Shown: one piece after another, positions 7,987-16,617 of the stretch | Numbering within the stretch: the stretch's first letter is position 1 | How the letters are laid out: every line of letters begins with the position of its first letter | NCBI RefSeq assembly: GCF_028464145.1 | Contig: NZ_JAQPCG010000001.1 | Span: forward strand, 620,001 to 684,000 | DNA from: Maribacter sp. PR1 | GTDB lineage: Bacteria > Bacteroidota > Bacteroidia > Flavobacteriales > Flavobacteriaceae | Direction: 5' to 3' | DNA: 64,000 bases | Made by a program: the position numbers and the translations under genes | The notes under the pieces: generated by a model | What the model saw: only the letters and a program-made list of their open reading frames with translations | What the model was told of the DNA's origin: nothing | Database searches by the model: none

Positions 7987-10900
7987 ATGGAACAATTACA
8001 GTTGACCAATATCTTTCTAGAACAAAGTAAAGTTCCATTTTGGATTATTGACCTTGAGTTTCAATTGCTTTATTCCAATAAAGCATACCAAGGCCTCACG
8101 AAAGTAGTGCCTGGGTTGACAAATAAACTGAACGAGTCGATATTTATCGAAGACGTTGGCAAAGAAGATGTTGAGAAGTGGGCAGCCTATTATAAAAGGG
8201 CTTTTAAAGGAGCATCTTTTGAAGCAGAAAATCACTATTATAATTCTGAGTTAAAAGAAACACAATATGGCCAAACAACTTTTGAACCTTTAAAAAACGA
8301 AGAGAACAAGATTTATGCGGTTGCTTGTCAATGGAAAAATGTATCGCACATTGTAAACCATAAAAGTGAAGCCAAACAATTAATGGATTCTTCTTTGGAT
8401 GTATTCTGCACTTTTAATGAGCAGGGTGAGTTTCTTTATGTCAGTGAAGCAGCAAAAGAGCACTGGGGCTATTCCCCTGCGGAATTACTGGGTACACCTT
8501 ACAGGTCGTTGGTAATTGAGGAGGATTTATCCGCTACAGATTCAATAGATACGACTATAAGGAACGGACAAGAAATTAAATCATTCTCAAATAGGTATCG
8601 AAAAAAAGATGGTGGAATTGCTTATAATATCTGGTCATCCAAATGGGACGAGCGTACAAAACGCTTTTACTCCGTGGCAAGGGACGGCAAAGAAAAACTT
8701 GAACAAGAAGAAAAGTTACTCAAAAGTGAAAAACGTTTTAAAGCGCTAGTTACAGGGGCATTCGACTTGGTGGCAGTGATAGATATTAAAGGACATTATT
8801 TGTACATGAGCCCTTCAATAACTGCCATTGCCGGCATTCCTCCTGAAGTATTTATTGGTAAAAATGCATTTGACTTTGTTCACCCAGATGATAAAAAACA
8901 GACAGCAGCCGAACTGGAAAAATCAATAAAAGAGGATAGGGTAATAATGAAACCCTATCGTGCTAAAAACCATAAAAATGAATGGAGATGGGTTGAATCT
9001 ATACTAACAAATATGTTAGACAACTCAGCGATTAATGGCATTGTTATTAATTCAAGGGATATCACAGAAAAAATTGAACAAGAAGAGAAATTACTTCAAA
9101 GTGAAAGACGTTTTAAAGCACTAATTCAGGAGGGTTCCGATTTAATTGGAATTCTGGATACAGATGGCACCTATAGCTATGTGAGTCCAACAAGTAACGC
9201 TGTTCTTGGAATATCACCTGAAGAATTTATCGGCAGAAATGCCTTTGAATTTATTCATCCTAATGATGAGCCGAGAGTCTTAGCTGGTCTCCAAAAAGTA
9301 CCTACAGAAAACAAAGTCACGCTGAAACCTTATCGTTTTTTAAACCACAAAAAAGAATGGCGTTGGGTAGAAACCGTGCTGACGAATATGTTAGACAACC
9401 CATCTGTGAAGGGTATCGTTGCAAATTCGAGGGATGTTACAGATAGAATTGAGCAAGAAGAACGAATTGTTCAAACTGAGAAAAGATTCGAGACACTGAT
9501 TCAAAATAGTATGGACTGTATTGTTATTCTTTCACCAGAGGGTGAAACTAACTTTGTATCTGAGGCTATTAAAAATATTCTAGGTTACACCCCATCTGAA
9601 ATAATGAAAATGGATATCTGGGAGTTGATTCATCCCGAAGATATTAAAGGCTCCCAGGCCGCATTGGCAAAATCCTTTAAGCAACCAGGAGTTTCTATAG
9701 AGGGTTTTACAGCAAGATTAAAGCACAAAGATGGTTCCTGGAGGTGGGTTGAACCTGTTGTGACTAATTTGGTTCATGATCCTTCGATAAGAGGCATTGT
9801 AGATGTTTTTAGAGACGTAACAAAGCGAAAAACAGAAGAACTTGAAAAAGACCTCATCAACCGAATTAGCGATATTTTCAACCAAAACACCCACAATGAG
9901 TTAACCACATGCCTATCATCTGTTTGCGAACAAGTAGTTCATTTTGATAATTTTAGTTTTGCTGAAATATGGTTGCCAACTTTTGACAGTAAAAAGCTTA
10001 ACCGCGCAGCAAGTTACACCGGTAGTAAGGCAGGCAAGCAGTTTTTTAAGGAATCCAAAAAATTAAACGCTGTAGGCATAAAAGAAGGCTTGTCAGATCA
10101 AGTTTTGAAAAATAGAGAAACAGTTATTTGGGAATCCGTTGATGAAGAATGGCATTTATTCAAGAGAAAAGCTGCAGCAGAAAAGGCAGGGATTAAATCG
10201 CTTATTGCTATACCATTAATGCACAATGACAATCTATTAGGTGGCCTTTTGATAGGGACAGAAAAAGCCAAATCTGCCCTTTCTATGAATTTAGATTTGT
10301 TTCTAAAATTAGAGTCAACCATTGGGTCTGAGCTAAGCAGAAAGAAAACAGAAGTTGAGCTATCTCAAATTTTCAATTTCACACCTGATATGATTTGTGT
10401 GGCAGGTTTTGATGGTTATATTAAGCAAATCAATCCGGCGGGGTTAGCGTTATTGGGGTATTCATTGGAGGAGATCCGCTCTCGTCCAATAAAGTCATTT
10501 GTACATGAGGAAGATAAATCGCTCACAGAAGAAAATCAAAACAAACTATACAATGGCAAAGACCTAGACAGTTTTGAAAATCGATATATTACCAAAGCGG
10601 GCAAAGTCATTTGGTTGAGCTGGACTGCAACTTCTTTACCAGAGCAAGGTATTATTTATGCGGTTGCCAAAGACATCACTGAAGAAAAAAACCTTAGAGA
10701 ATTGAACCGGCATGTTGGGCTGCTGGCCAAAATTGGAAGCTGGGAGGTAGATCTGGTTAAACAAACTGTATTTTGGTCAGATGAGGTCCATAAAATTTAC
10801 GAAACAGACCCAAATTCATTCGTTCCCACTGTGGACAATGCAATTGATTTTTACAGAGAAGATTTTCGCCAATTTGCGCTGTCAAGTTTTGAAAAATGCA

Positions 10901-13900
10901 TAGAAACTGGAGAGTCCTATGAAATTGAAGCGGTTATTGTCACTTGTAGTAATAAGGAGCGATGGGTGCGCACTACAGCAAAAGCCGAATTTATTGATGG
11001 TGCGTGTGTAAGAGTCTATGGTAGTTTTCAAGATATAAACGAGCGCAAGCAAGCAGAAAATAGGCTACAATCTCTGGCTGACAATATACCTGGAATAATT
11101 TACAATTATGCTATTTATCCAGATGGAACAGATGCATTATTGCATGTATCTGGAGATGTTGAAAAAATTTGGGGTTTTACGGCTGATCAAGTTATAGAAA
11201 ACTCAAAACTAATATGGGACCAAATCAAATTGGGAGGCGATTTTGAAGAAGTTCAAGCAAGTGTTCAAAAGTCTATCCAAACAAAATCAAAGTGGATAAG
11301 TCGTTCAAAATATGTATCTCCAACAGGTGAAGTTCGTAACCTTTTAGGTTTTGGCAGTCCTAGTTTTTTAGCAGATGGCACCATTCTATTTAACTCTATT
11401 ATTCTTGACAATACGCAACAGGCTAAAAACGAAGAGTTATTAACATCAACAGGAAAACTAGCCAAAATTGGAGGTTGGGAGGTTGATCTTATTAATAATT
11501 CTGTATACTGGACAAAAGAGACCCACTTAATTCATAAGACAGACCCTAACTTTTTTATACCAACCTTTGAGGGCGCAATTAACTTTTATAGAGAAGACTT
11601 TCATGATCTGGTAAGGTCTAATGTTGAAGAATGTATAAGAACTGGAGATCCCTATAAAATAGAAGCTGTTTTAATTACTGCAAATAAAAAGGAATTGTGG
11701 GTTAGAAGTAATGCTAGTGCAGAATTCATTAACGGTGTATGTACGCGTATTTATGGTAGTATTCAAGATATTCATGAGCAAAAGACTGCAGCTCTAGAAT
11801 TAGAAAGAAGTATAAAAGCTTTGGGAGATTATAAATATTCACTGGACCAATCTGCCATTATCGCTTTCACAGACCAGAAAGGGGTGATAACTTCTGTCAA
11901 CGATAATTTTTGTGAAATATCGGGCTACAGCAAAAAAGAGCTTCTTGGAAAAACTCATCGTATTATTAACGCTAGCTACCATCCTGCAAGCTTTTTTAAA
12001 GAGTTATGGAAAACAATAGCCTCAGGAAAAGTATGGCGTGGAGAAGTTAAAAATAAAGCAAAGAATGGCTCCTATTACTGGGTGGATACGACCATAACAC
12101 CTTTTTTAAATGATAAAAACAAACCCGTACAATATTTGGCCATTCGTTTTGATATCACAGAACGAAAAAAAGCAGAAGATGAAAAAGCTAGATTTCAAGA
12201 AACGCTAGAAAACAGCTTGAACGAAATTTACATGTTCGACTCCAAAACCTTTAAATTCGGTTATGTCAACAAAGGAGCGATGCTCAACCTTGGTTATACA
12301 AAGCAAGAATTACATGATCTAACTCCATTAGATATAAAACCTGAGTACACAGAAGAGTCCTTTAACCAATTAGTTTCTCCTTTATTAAGTCATGAAAAAG
12401 AGAAGGTAATATTTTTTACCGAACATAAGCGTAAAGATGGTAGCCTTTATCCTGTAGAGGTCCACTTGAAATTAGTTGAGGAAGCCGACTATAGTAACTT
12501 CATTGCTATAATTTTAGATATTACCGAAAGAAAAAAAGCCGAAGAAGATTTAATTGCTTCCTCAGAAAGATTACGTCTTGCAACCAAAACTGGAAATATT
12601 GGCATATGGGATTGGGATGTGGTAAATGACCACCTTATTTGGGACGATACCATGTACGATATTTTTGATGTTGAAGAAAACGAATTTCAAGGTGCATTTG
12701 AAGCTTGGGAAGCCAAAATTCATCCTGATGATGTTGATGAAGCTAATGAGGAATTACAAAATGCATTAAAAGGCCTTTCCAAATTTAACGCAGAATTTCG
12801 AGTGGTTAGGCATGATAAGTCAATTAGATATGTTGCAGGAGAAGCTATCGTAATAAGAGATGAGGTTTCAGGAAACCCTATTAGAATGATAGGTACTAAC
12901 ATAGATATTACCGAAAGAAAAAAAGCTGAAAAAGAAAATAGGTTCAAAGCTAATTTATTAAGCATGGTTAGGCAGGGGGCAATAGCAACCAACCTAGAGG
13001 GGGAAGTTAACTACTGGAACAAAGGCGCCGAGATTATGTATGGTTGGAAAGCTGAAGAAGCTTTGGGGAAGAATATCATGCAACTTACCACTCTGGAAAA
13101 TAATGAAGAAGAGGCCCGGAAAATAATGGAAATGCTGAAGAAGGGGGAGTCCTGGTCGGGCAATTTTGAAGTACAGAAAAAGGATGGCACAAATTTTACA
13201 GTCAAGATTACCAATTCTCCAATCTATGATGGGAAGAAAAATTTGAGGGGTATTATTGGTATTTCAACAGACATTACACAAGAAATTAAAAACAGGGAGT
13301 TACTAAAGCAGTATACTAAAGAACTTGAGCGCTCTAATGAAGAGTTGGAACAATTTGCATTTGTCACCTCCCACGATTTACAGGAACCATTGCGAATGAT
13401 TTCTGGCTTTATGGATCAATTAAAAAGAAAGTACGAAGACCAACTGGACGATAAAGCGCTTCAATATATTTACTTCGCCACCGATGGTGCTAAACGCATG
13501 AAAAACATCATTTTAGATTTACTTGACTATTCTAGGGCCAGTAAACCCTCTGATGATCTTGAAGAAGTAAACTTAAATGAAGTCATAACCAGCTACGAAC
13601 AATTAAGAAGAAAAGTTATAGCAGAAAGTTCAACGATCATAAAATCGGAAGAATTACCATCTATAGTAACGTACAATGCCGTAGTGACTCAAATCTTTCA
13701 TGGATTGCTGGATAATTCCATTAAATATGCCAGAGAAGGAATTGCACCTGTTATAGAAATTAAATCTCAGGAAAAGGAAAATGAATGGAAGTTTTCAGTA
13801 ACCGATAATGGAATAGGGATAGATGCTCAATTTTATGATAAAATCTTTGTTATTTTCCAAAGATTACATAATCGAGAAAGTTATGCCGGAACAGGAATTG

Positions 13901-14040
13901 GTCTTGCTATCGTTAAAAGGTGTGTTGAATTTTTAGATGGAAAAATATGGCTGACATCAACAGTTGGTGAGGGCACAACGTTTTTCTTTACCATAGCAAA
14001 AAATAGAAAACATAAAATACAGAAAAATGAAATTAGCTAA
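7987..14040 (+). CDS. Giant soluble multi-PAS/GAF sensor histidine kinase
   Basis: About 2,017 residues from the ATG at 7987; a TTG at 7948 would add 13. No membrane segment is evident, so it is probably cytoplasmic. The order is PAS1 (about 1-120), PAS2 (130-235), PAS3 (246), PAS4 (371), PAS5 (497), GAF (622-790), PAS6 (791), PAS7 (908), PAS8 (1025), PAS9 (1152), PAS10 (1281), PAS11 (1402), PAS12 (1525), PAS13 (1652), then HisKA and HATPase. The H-box SHDLQEPL carries H1796. The N-box is LLDNS (about 1907), the G1 box DNGIGID (1940) and the G2 box GTGIGLA (1968). Many PAS units end in DITERKKAE-type linkers. PAS3/PAS4 and PAS7/PAS9 are close internal copies. It overlaps the next receiver gene by 14 bases, indicating co-translation. 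Ligands are unknown. Confidence 0.93.
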   Translation: MEQLQLTNIFLEQSKVPFWIIDLEFQLLYSNKAYQGLTKVVPGLTNKLNESIFIEDVGKEDVEKWAAYYKRAFKGASFEAENHYYNSELKETQYGQTTFEPLKNEENKIYAVACQWKNVSHIVNHKSEAKQLMDSSLDVFCTFNEQGEFLYVSEAAKEHWGYSPAELLGTPYRSLVIEEDLSATDSIDTTIRNGQEIKSFSNRYRKKDGGIAYNIWSSKWDERTKRFYSVARDGKEKLEQEEKLLKSEKRFKALVTGAFDLVAVIDIKGHYLYMSPSITAIAGIPPEVFIGKNAFDFVHPDDKKQTAAELEKSIKEDRVIMKPYRAKNHKNEWRWVESILTNMLDNSAINGIVINSRDITEKIEQEEKLLQSERRFKALIQEGSDLIGILDTDGTYSYVSPTSNAVLGISPEEFIGRNAFEFIHPNDEPRVLAGLQKVPTENKVTLKPYRFLNHKKEWRWVETVLTNMLDNPSVKGIVANSRDVTDRIEQEERIVQTEKRFETLIQNSMDCIVILSPEGETNFVSEAIKNILGYTPSEIMKMDIWELIHPEDIKGSQAALAKSFKQPGVSIEGFTARLKHKDGSWRWVEPVVTNLVHDPSIRGIVDVFRDVTKRKTEELEKDLINRISDIFNQNTHNELTTCLSSVCEQVVHFDNFSFAEIWLPTFDSKKLNRAASYTGSKAGKQFFKESKKLNAVGIKEGLSDQVLKNRETVIWESVDEEWHLFKRKAAAEKAGIKSLIAIPLMHNDNLLGGLLIGTEKAKSALSMNLDLFLKLESTIGSELSRKKTEVELSQIFNFTPDMICVAGFDGYIKQINPAGLALLGYSLEEIRSRPIKSFVHEEDKSLTEENQNKLYNGKDLDSFENRYITKAGKVIWLSWTATSLPEQGIIYAVAKDITEEKNLRELNRHVGLLAKIGSWEVDLVKQTVFWSDEVHKIYETDPNSFVPTVDNAIDFYREDFRQFALSSFEKCIETGESYEIEAVIVTCSNKERWVRTTAKAEFIDGACVRVYGSFQDINERKQAENRLQSLADNIPGIIYNYAIYPDGTDALLHVSGDVEKIWGFTADQVIENSKLIWDQIKLGGDFEEVQASVQKSIQTKSKWISRSKYVSPTGEVRNLLGFGSPSFLADGTILFNSIILDNTQQAKNEELLTSTGKLAKIGGWEVDLINNSVYWTKETHLIHKTDPNFFIPTFEGAINFYREDFHDLVRSNVEECIRTGDPYKIEAVLITANKKELWVRSNASAEFINGVCTRIYGSIQDIHEQKTAALELERSIKALGDYKYSLDQSAIIAFTDQKGVITSVNDNFCEISGYSKKELLGKTHRIINASYHPASFFKELWKTIASGKVWRGEVKNKAKNGSYYWVDTTITPFLNDKNKPVQYLAIRFDITERKKAEDEKARFQETLENSLNEIYMFDSKTFKFGYVNKGAMLNLGYTKQELHDLTPLDIKPEYTEESFNQLVSPLLSHEKEKVIFFTEHKRKDGSLYPVEVHLKLVEEADYSNFIAIILDITERKKAEEDLIASSERLRLATKTGNIGIWDWDVVNDHLIWDDTMYDIFDVEENEFQGAFEAWEAKIHPDDVDEANEELQNALKGLSKFNAEFRVVRHDKSIRYVAGEAIVIRDEVSGNPIRMIGTNIDITERKKAEKENRFKANLLSMVRQGAIATNLEGEVNYWNKGAEIMYGWKAEEALGKNIMQLTTLENNEEEARKIMEMLKKGESWSGNFEVQKKDGTNFTVKITNSPIYDGKKNLRGIIGISTDITQEIKNRELLKQYTKELERSNEELEQFAFVTSHDLQEPLRMISGFMDQLKRKYEDQLDDKALQYIYFATDGAKRMKNIILDLLDYSRASKPSDDLEEVNLNEVITSYEQLRRKVIAESSTIIKSEELPSIVTYNAVVTQIFHGLLDNSIKYAREGIAPVIEIKSQEKENEWKFSVTDNGIGIDAQFYDKIFVIFQRLHNRESYAGTGIGLAIVKRCVEFLDGKIWLTSTVGEGTTFFFTIAKNRKHKIQKNEIS

Positions 14041-14452
14041 TATTCTTTTGGTGGAGGATAATGAAGGAGATATTCTCCTTACCCTGGAAGCTTTTGAAGA
14101 AAGCCAAGTAAAAACAGAAATCAATGTTGCAAGAAATGGACAAGAAGCTCTTGATTATCTATACAAAAAAGGGGATTACACAGAAGTAAAAAAACCTGAT
14201 TTGATTCTATTGGATATAAACATCCCAGTATTTAATGGGCATGAAGTATTAAAAAAAATAAAAGGCGACCCAATACTCAAAAAAATTCCCGTAATAATGT
14301 TGACCACCTCCTCAAATGAAAAGGATATTGAAAAAGCTTATGAAAACCACACCAACAGTTATGTAAGAAAGCCACTTAATATGGAGGATTTTTTAAAGGC
14401 AATTCTAAAAATTGAAGAATTTTGGTTGCAGATAACTACCCTAACCAAATAG
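14027..14452 (+). CDS. Single-domain response regulator (Rcp1-like receiver), kinase partner
   Basis: 141 residues, one receiver domain. The acidic cluster is in LVEDNEGD, the phospho-acceptor is D63 in LILLDINIP, the switch Thr is in MLTTSS, and the Lys is in VRKPLN. Its start lies inside the last codons of the giant kinase (14-base overlap), a strong sign that the kinase is its phosphodonor. It is of the same subfamily as the receiver at 7406-7834. With no output domain, it must act through protein interaction or as a step in a phosphorelay to the receiver-PAS-DHp protein 4 bases downstream. Confidence 0.94.
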   Translation: MKLANILLVEDNEGDILLTLEAFEESQVKTEINVARNGQEALDYLYKKGDYTEVKKPDLILLDINIPVFNGHEVLKKIKGDPILKKIPVIMLTTSSNEKDIEKAYENHTNSYVRKPLNMEDFLKAILKIEEFWLQITTLTK

Positions 14453-14456
14453 GAAA

Positions 14457-15476
14457 ATGCATAACGTTTTTAAACACAATGAACCAATCACCGTGTTAGT
14501 GGTTGAAGATAATGATGGTGACTTTATACTTGTTGAAGATTATTTGCATGAAAAATTCAAGAATATAGCGCTTAAACGCAGCAAGGATTTTAAGGAAACA
14601 GTTTTAGCTATTAAACAAAATAAATCAACCCTTTCTGCTATTCTTTTAGATACACATTTACATGATGGGAACGGTCTAGATCTTATAAAAAAAGTTCTTG
14701 ACGCTGCAAACGATATTCCCATACTAATCTTAACAGGTTATTCAGATGTGTCTATTGCTCAATTAAGCCTTCAATTGGGTGTGTATGATTTTTTGGTGAA
14801 AGATGAGTTAAATCCAAATTTGCTACATAAAAGCATAGATTTTGCGATAAACAGGAGACAATTCATTTCGCAAATTGAAAGTGAACGTTCAAACTTTGAA
14901 AATCTTTTCAATTTCAGTCCCCAACCTATGTGGCTTTTAAATGCAGATGATTATACAATTTTAAACGCAAATTTATCGGCAATTGAAAAGTATGGATATA
15001 CTTTAAAGGAGTATAAGAAAAAGTCCTATTTCGAATTACATCCAAAAGAGGAGTCCGAAAACATATCGAAACGCCTCTCAAATCATCATTTAGAAGTAGT
15101 AAACAATAATTTTACCCATTGTTTAAAGAGTGGTGAACAAATAAAAGTTGATTTTTATTGCAAAAAAGTTAAAGGAGAAACAGACGGTATGGAGAGAATC
15201 ATCGTTCAATCCAATGATGTAACTGAAAAATTGAATCATATAAAGACCATAGAAATCCAAAATGAAAAACTAATGAATATAGCTTGGACACAATCTCATG
15301 AAGTACGGGCACCACTAGCAAGAATTTTAGGTATTATCGAGGTGATTGAGAATATAGATTTAGAAATGGAAGAATTACCATTTTGGCTGAAAAAACTAAA
15401 AATATCTTCAAAAGAATTGGATGAAATAATACATACCATTGTAGAGCAAACCCAAACATTAAATTTTAAGGATTAA
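14457..15476 (+). CDS. Receiver-PAS-DHp protein lacking a kinase catalytic domain
   Basis: 339 residues. The receiver (about 10-130) has D65 in AILLDTHLHDG and a Lys in FLVKDE. A PAS domain occupies about 143-262, ending in DVTEK. A dimerisation/phosphoacceptor segment with an H-box follows (WTQSHEVRAPLARILG, H281). The protein ends about 58 residues later without N, G1 or G2 boxes, so it has no ATPase. The 125 bases that follow show no remnant of one. It may be a histidine phosphotransfer or scaffold element fed by the upstream kinase and receiver, or a kinase that lost its ATPase. It is third in the kinase operon (4-base gap). Confidence 0.85.
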   Translation: MHNVFKHNEPITVLVVEDNDGDFILVEDYLHEKFKNIALKRSKDFKETVLAIKQNKSTLSAILLDTHLHDGNGLDLIKKVLDAANDIPILILTGYSDVSIAQLSLQLGVYDFLVKDELNPNLLHKSIDFAINRRQFISQIESERSNFENLFNFSPQPMWLLNADDYTILNANLSAIEKYGYTLKEYKKKSYFELHPKEESENISKRLSNHHLEVVNNNFTHCLKSGEQIKVDFYCKKVKGETDGMERIIVQSNDVTEKLNHIKTIEIQNEKLMNIAWTQSHEVRAPLARILGIIEVIENIDLEMEELPFWLKKLKISSKELDEIIHTIVEQTQTLNFKD

Positions 15477-15601
15477 AAGTACCGCTTACATATCTTTTAA
15501 AGATTAGGTATGATTGCCATGGAAATATTTGGTAGAATTATTATTTTTCTATTTTAGATTTGGGTAAACTCATCTTGTTTCTTCTTAAATGGAATAAACG
15601 T

Positions 15602-16000
15602 TCAAAGAGCTCTTTTAATAGGGTTTTGCAGCAGTTCCTCTATTTTTTCTATTTTTAATGGTTTAGTTACAAAATCCATAATATATTGTGGAAAGGTTTT
15701 GGCTATTGCCTTATCCTTTTTGTTTATAGAAGAAGTTACAATAACAACATCTATATTGGTGGTAAATTTTTCCAAAACCATACATTCTAGGAACTGGAAA
15801 CCATTAATTTCTGGCATATTAATGTCCAAAAGAACTAGAATTGGGTTCTCACCTTTTTCATGTATTCGTAAATGATTCAAAGCTTTTACTGGATTAGTAA
15901 ATGAGACGACCATATCCTCCAATCCCAACTTTTTAAGCATCATAAGATGCATTAGATTTACCAATTCCACGTCATCAATCAAGTAGATTTTAGAATACAT
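15602..16000 (-). CDS. Single-domain response regulator
   Basis: 132 residues, one receiver. The acidic pair is in LIDDVE, the phospho-acceptor is D59 in LVLLDINMPEING, the switch position is in VTSS, and the Lys is in FVTKPLK. It differs in style from the two Rcp1-like receivers nearby and is closer to receivers found beside Bacteroidetes hybrid kinases. It is encoded convergently to the kinase operon, with 125 bases between stops, at the right end of the tRNA-flanked block. There is no output domain. Partner unknown; the neighbouring kinase or the DHp-only protein are the obvious candidates. Confidence 0.92.
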   Translation of the reverse strand: MYSKIYLIDDVELVNLMHLMMLKKLGLEDMVVSFTNPVKALNHLRIHEKGENPILVLLDINMPEINGFQFLECMVLEKFTTNIDVVIVTSSINKKDKAIAKTFPQYIMDFVTKPLKIEKIEELLQNPIKRAL

Positions 16001-16341
16001 AATTCCTATCTTTAACTTCCCTTTTATTTAAAGTTAATACTATTGAATTGCATTGCCAGTTTTTGTTGTGAATCTTTCATTTAAGTATATGAAATGCCTA
16101 GAATCCGATGTCATAATTTAATCATAGCCATGTTCTAAATATTGATGCTGCCCTTACTCAATCATGAAAGTGTTTAGCGGAATTCTTTCCAATTAAGTTT
16201 GTCAAAAAAATTGAAAAGCTTAAATTTCTTTTCTACGTAATGAAGGGTTTTATGTGCCAAAAGCCTCCAAATTATGAATATTAATGAGCGTGATCTACGA
16301 ACAAAAGTTAAATGTGCACATGTTGTACCTGAGCAACAAAA
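16001..16341. other. Intergenic region, no gene seen
   Basis: About 340 AT-rich bases between the leftward receiver and the tRNA-Leu terminator. I find no convincing open frame, no integrase fragment and no repeat on either strand. Its left part presumably holds the promoter of the receiver gene. Confidence 0.6.
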
Positions 16342-16369
16342 AAGGCCTCAACATTTCTGTTGAGGCCTT
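16342..16369 (-). terminator. Terminator of tRNA-Leu
   Basis: AAGGCCTCAAC (16342-16352) and GTTGAGGCCTT (16359-16369) form a perfect 11-bp stem with a 6-base loop. On the minus strand it follows the tRNA 3' end by 3 bases and is itself followed by a run of T. A diverged copy of this arrangement is at 7116-7165. Confidence 0.85.
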
Positions 16370-16372
16370 AAG

Positions 16373-16391
16373 TACTCGAGGTGGGAATCGA
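16373..16391 (-). repeat. Right direct repeat within the tRNA-Leu 3' end (candidate att site)
   Basis: Identical over 19 bases to 7147-7165. Here it is part of the intact tRNA, as expected for an element that inserted in the 3' end and restored the gene. Confidence 0.7.
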
Positions 16392-16453
16392 ACCCACACT
16401 CCAAAGGAACTGGATTTTGAATCCAGCGCGTCTACCAGTTCCGCCACTCGAGC
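16373..16453 (-). tRNA. tRNA-Leu (anticodon CAA)
   Basis: Read on the minus strand, it has acceptor GCTCGAG pairing with CTCGAGT plus discriminator A. The D-arm contains AACTGGTAGA, and the anticodon stem CTGGA/TCCAG holds the loop TTCAAAA, giving anticodon CAA. The variable arm is short (TTCC-TTT-GGA), and the T-arm is GTGGG-TTCGATT-CCCAC. The 3' CCA is not encoded. A G-U pair closes the acceptor. The last 19 bases are duplicated at 7147-7165. Confidence 0.96.
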
Positions 16454-16520
16454 TTATAAAATAGGACTGCAAAACTAAAAAATATTTTCTTTACCACATC
16501 AAAAATTTAAACAATAATAC

Positions 16521-16550
16521 TTTAGCAAGACAAATTAATTTCTAAATTTG
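16521..16550 (+). promoter_or_regulatory. Promoter of prs
   Basis: The -7 element TAAATTTG lies at 16543-16550, with a near-consensus -33 element TTTA at 16521-16524 and an 18-base spacer. This fits the Bacteroidetes primary sigma pattern, about 70 bases before the prs start codon. Confidence 0.55.
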
Positions 16551-16617
16551 CACCTCCTTAGAAAACAGGGACTTCCAAGTTTTTCTTTTCGGGGATAATG
16601 ATACAACAAGACAAGTC

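Noticed and set aside
16284-16478. Rightward open frame of 64 codons containing a GGNRTHTP-like peptide
   Set aside because: It runs across the tRNA-Leu gene and its terminator on the opposite strand. This peptide is a common artefact of reading antisense to tRNA genes.
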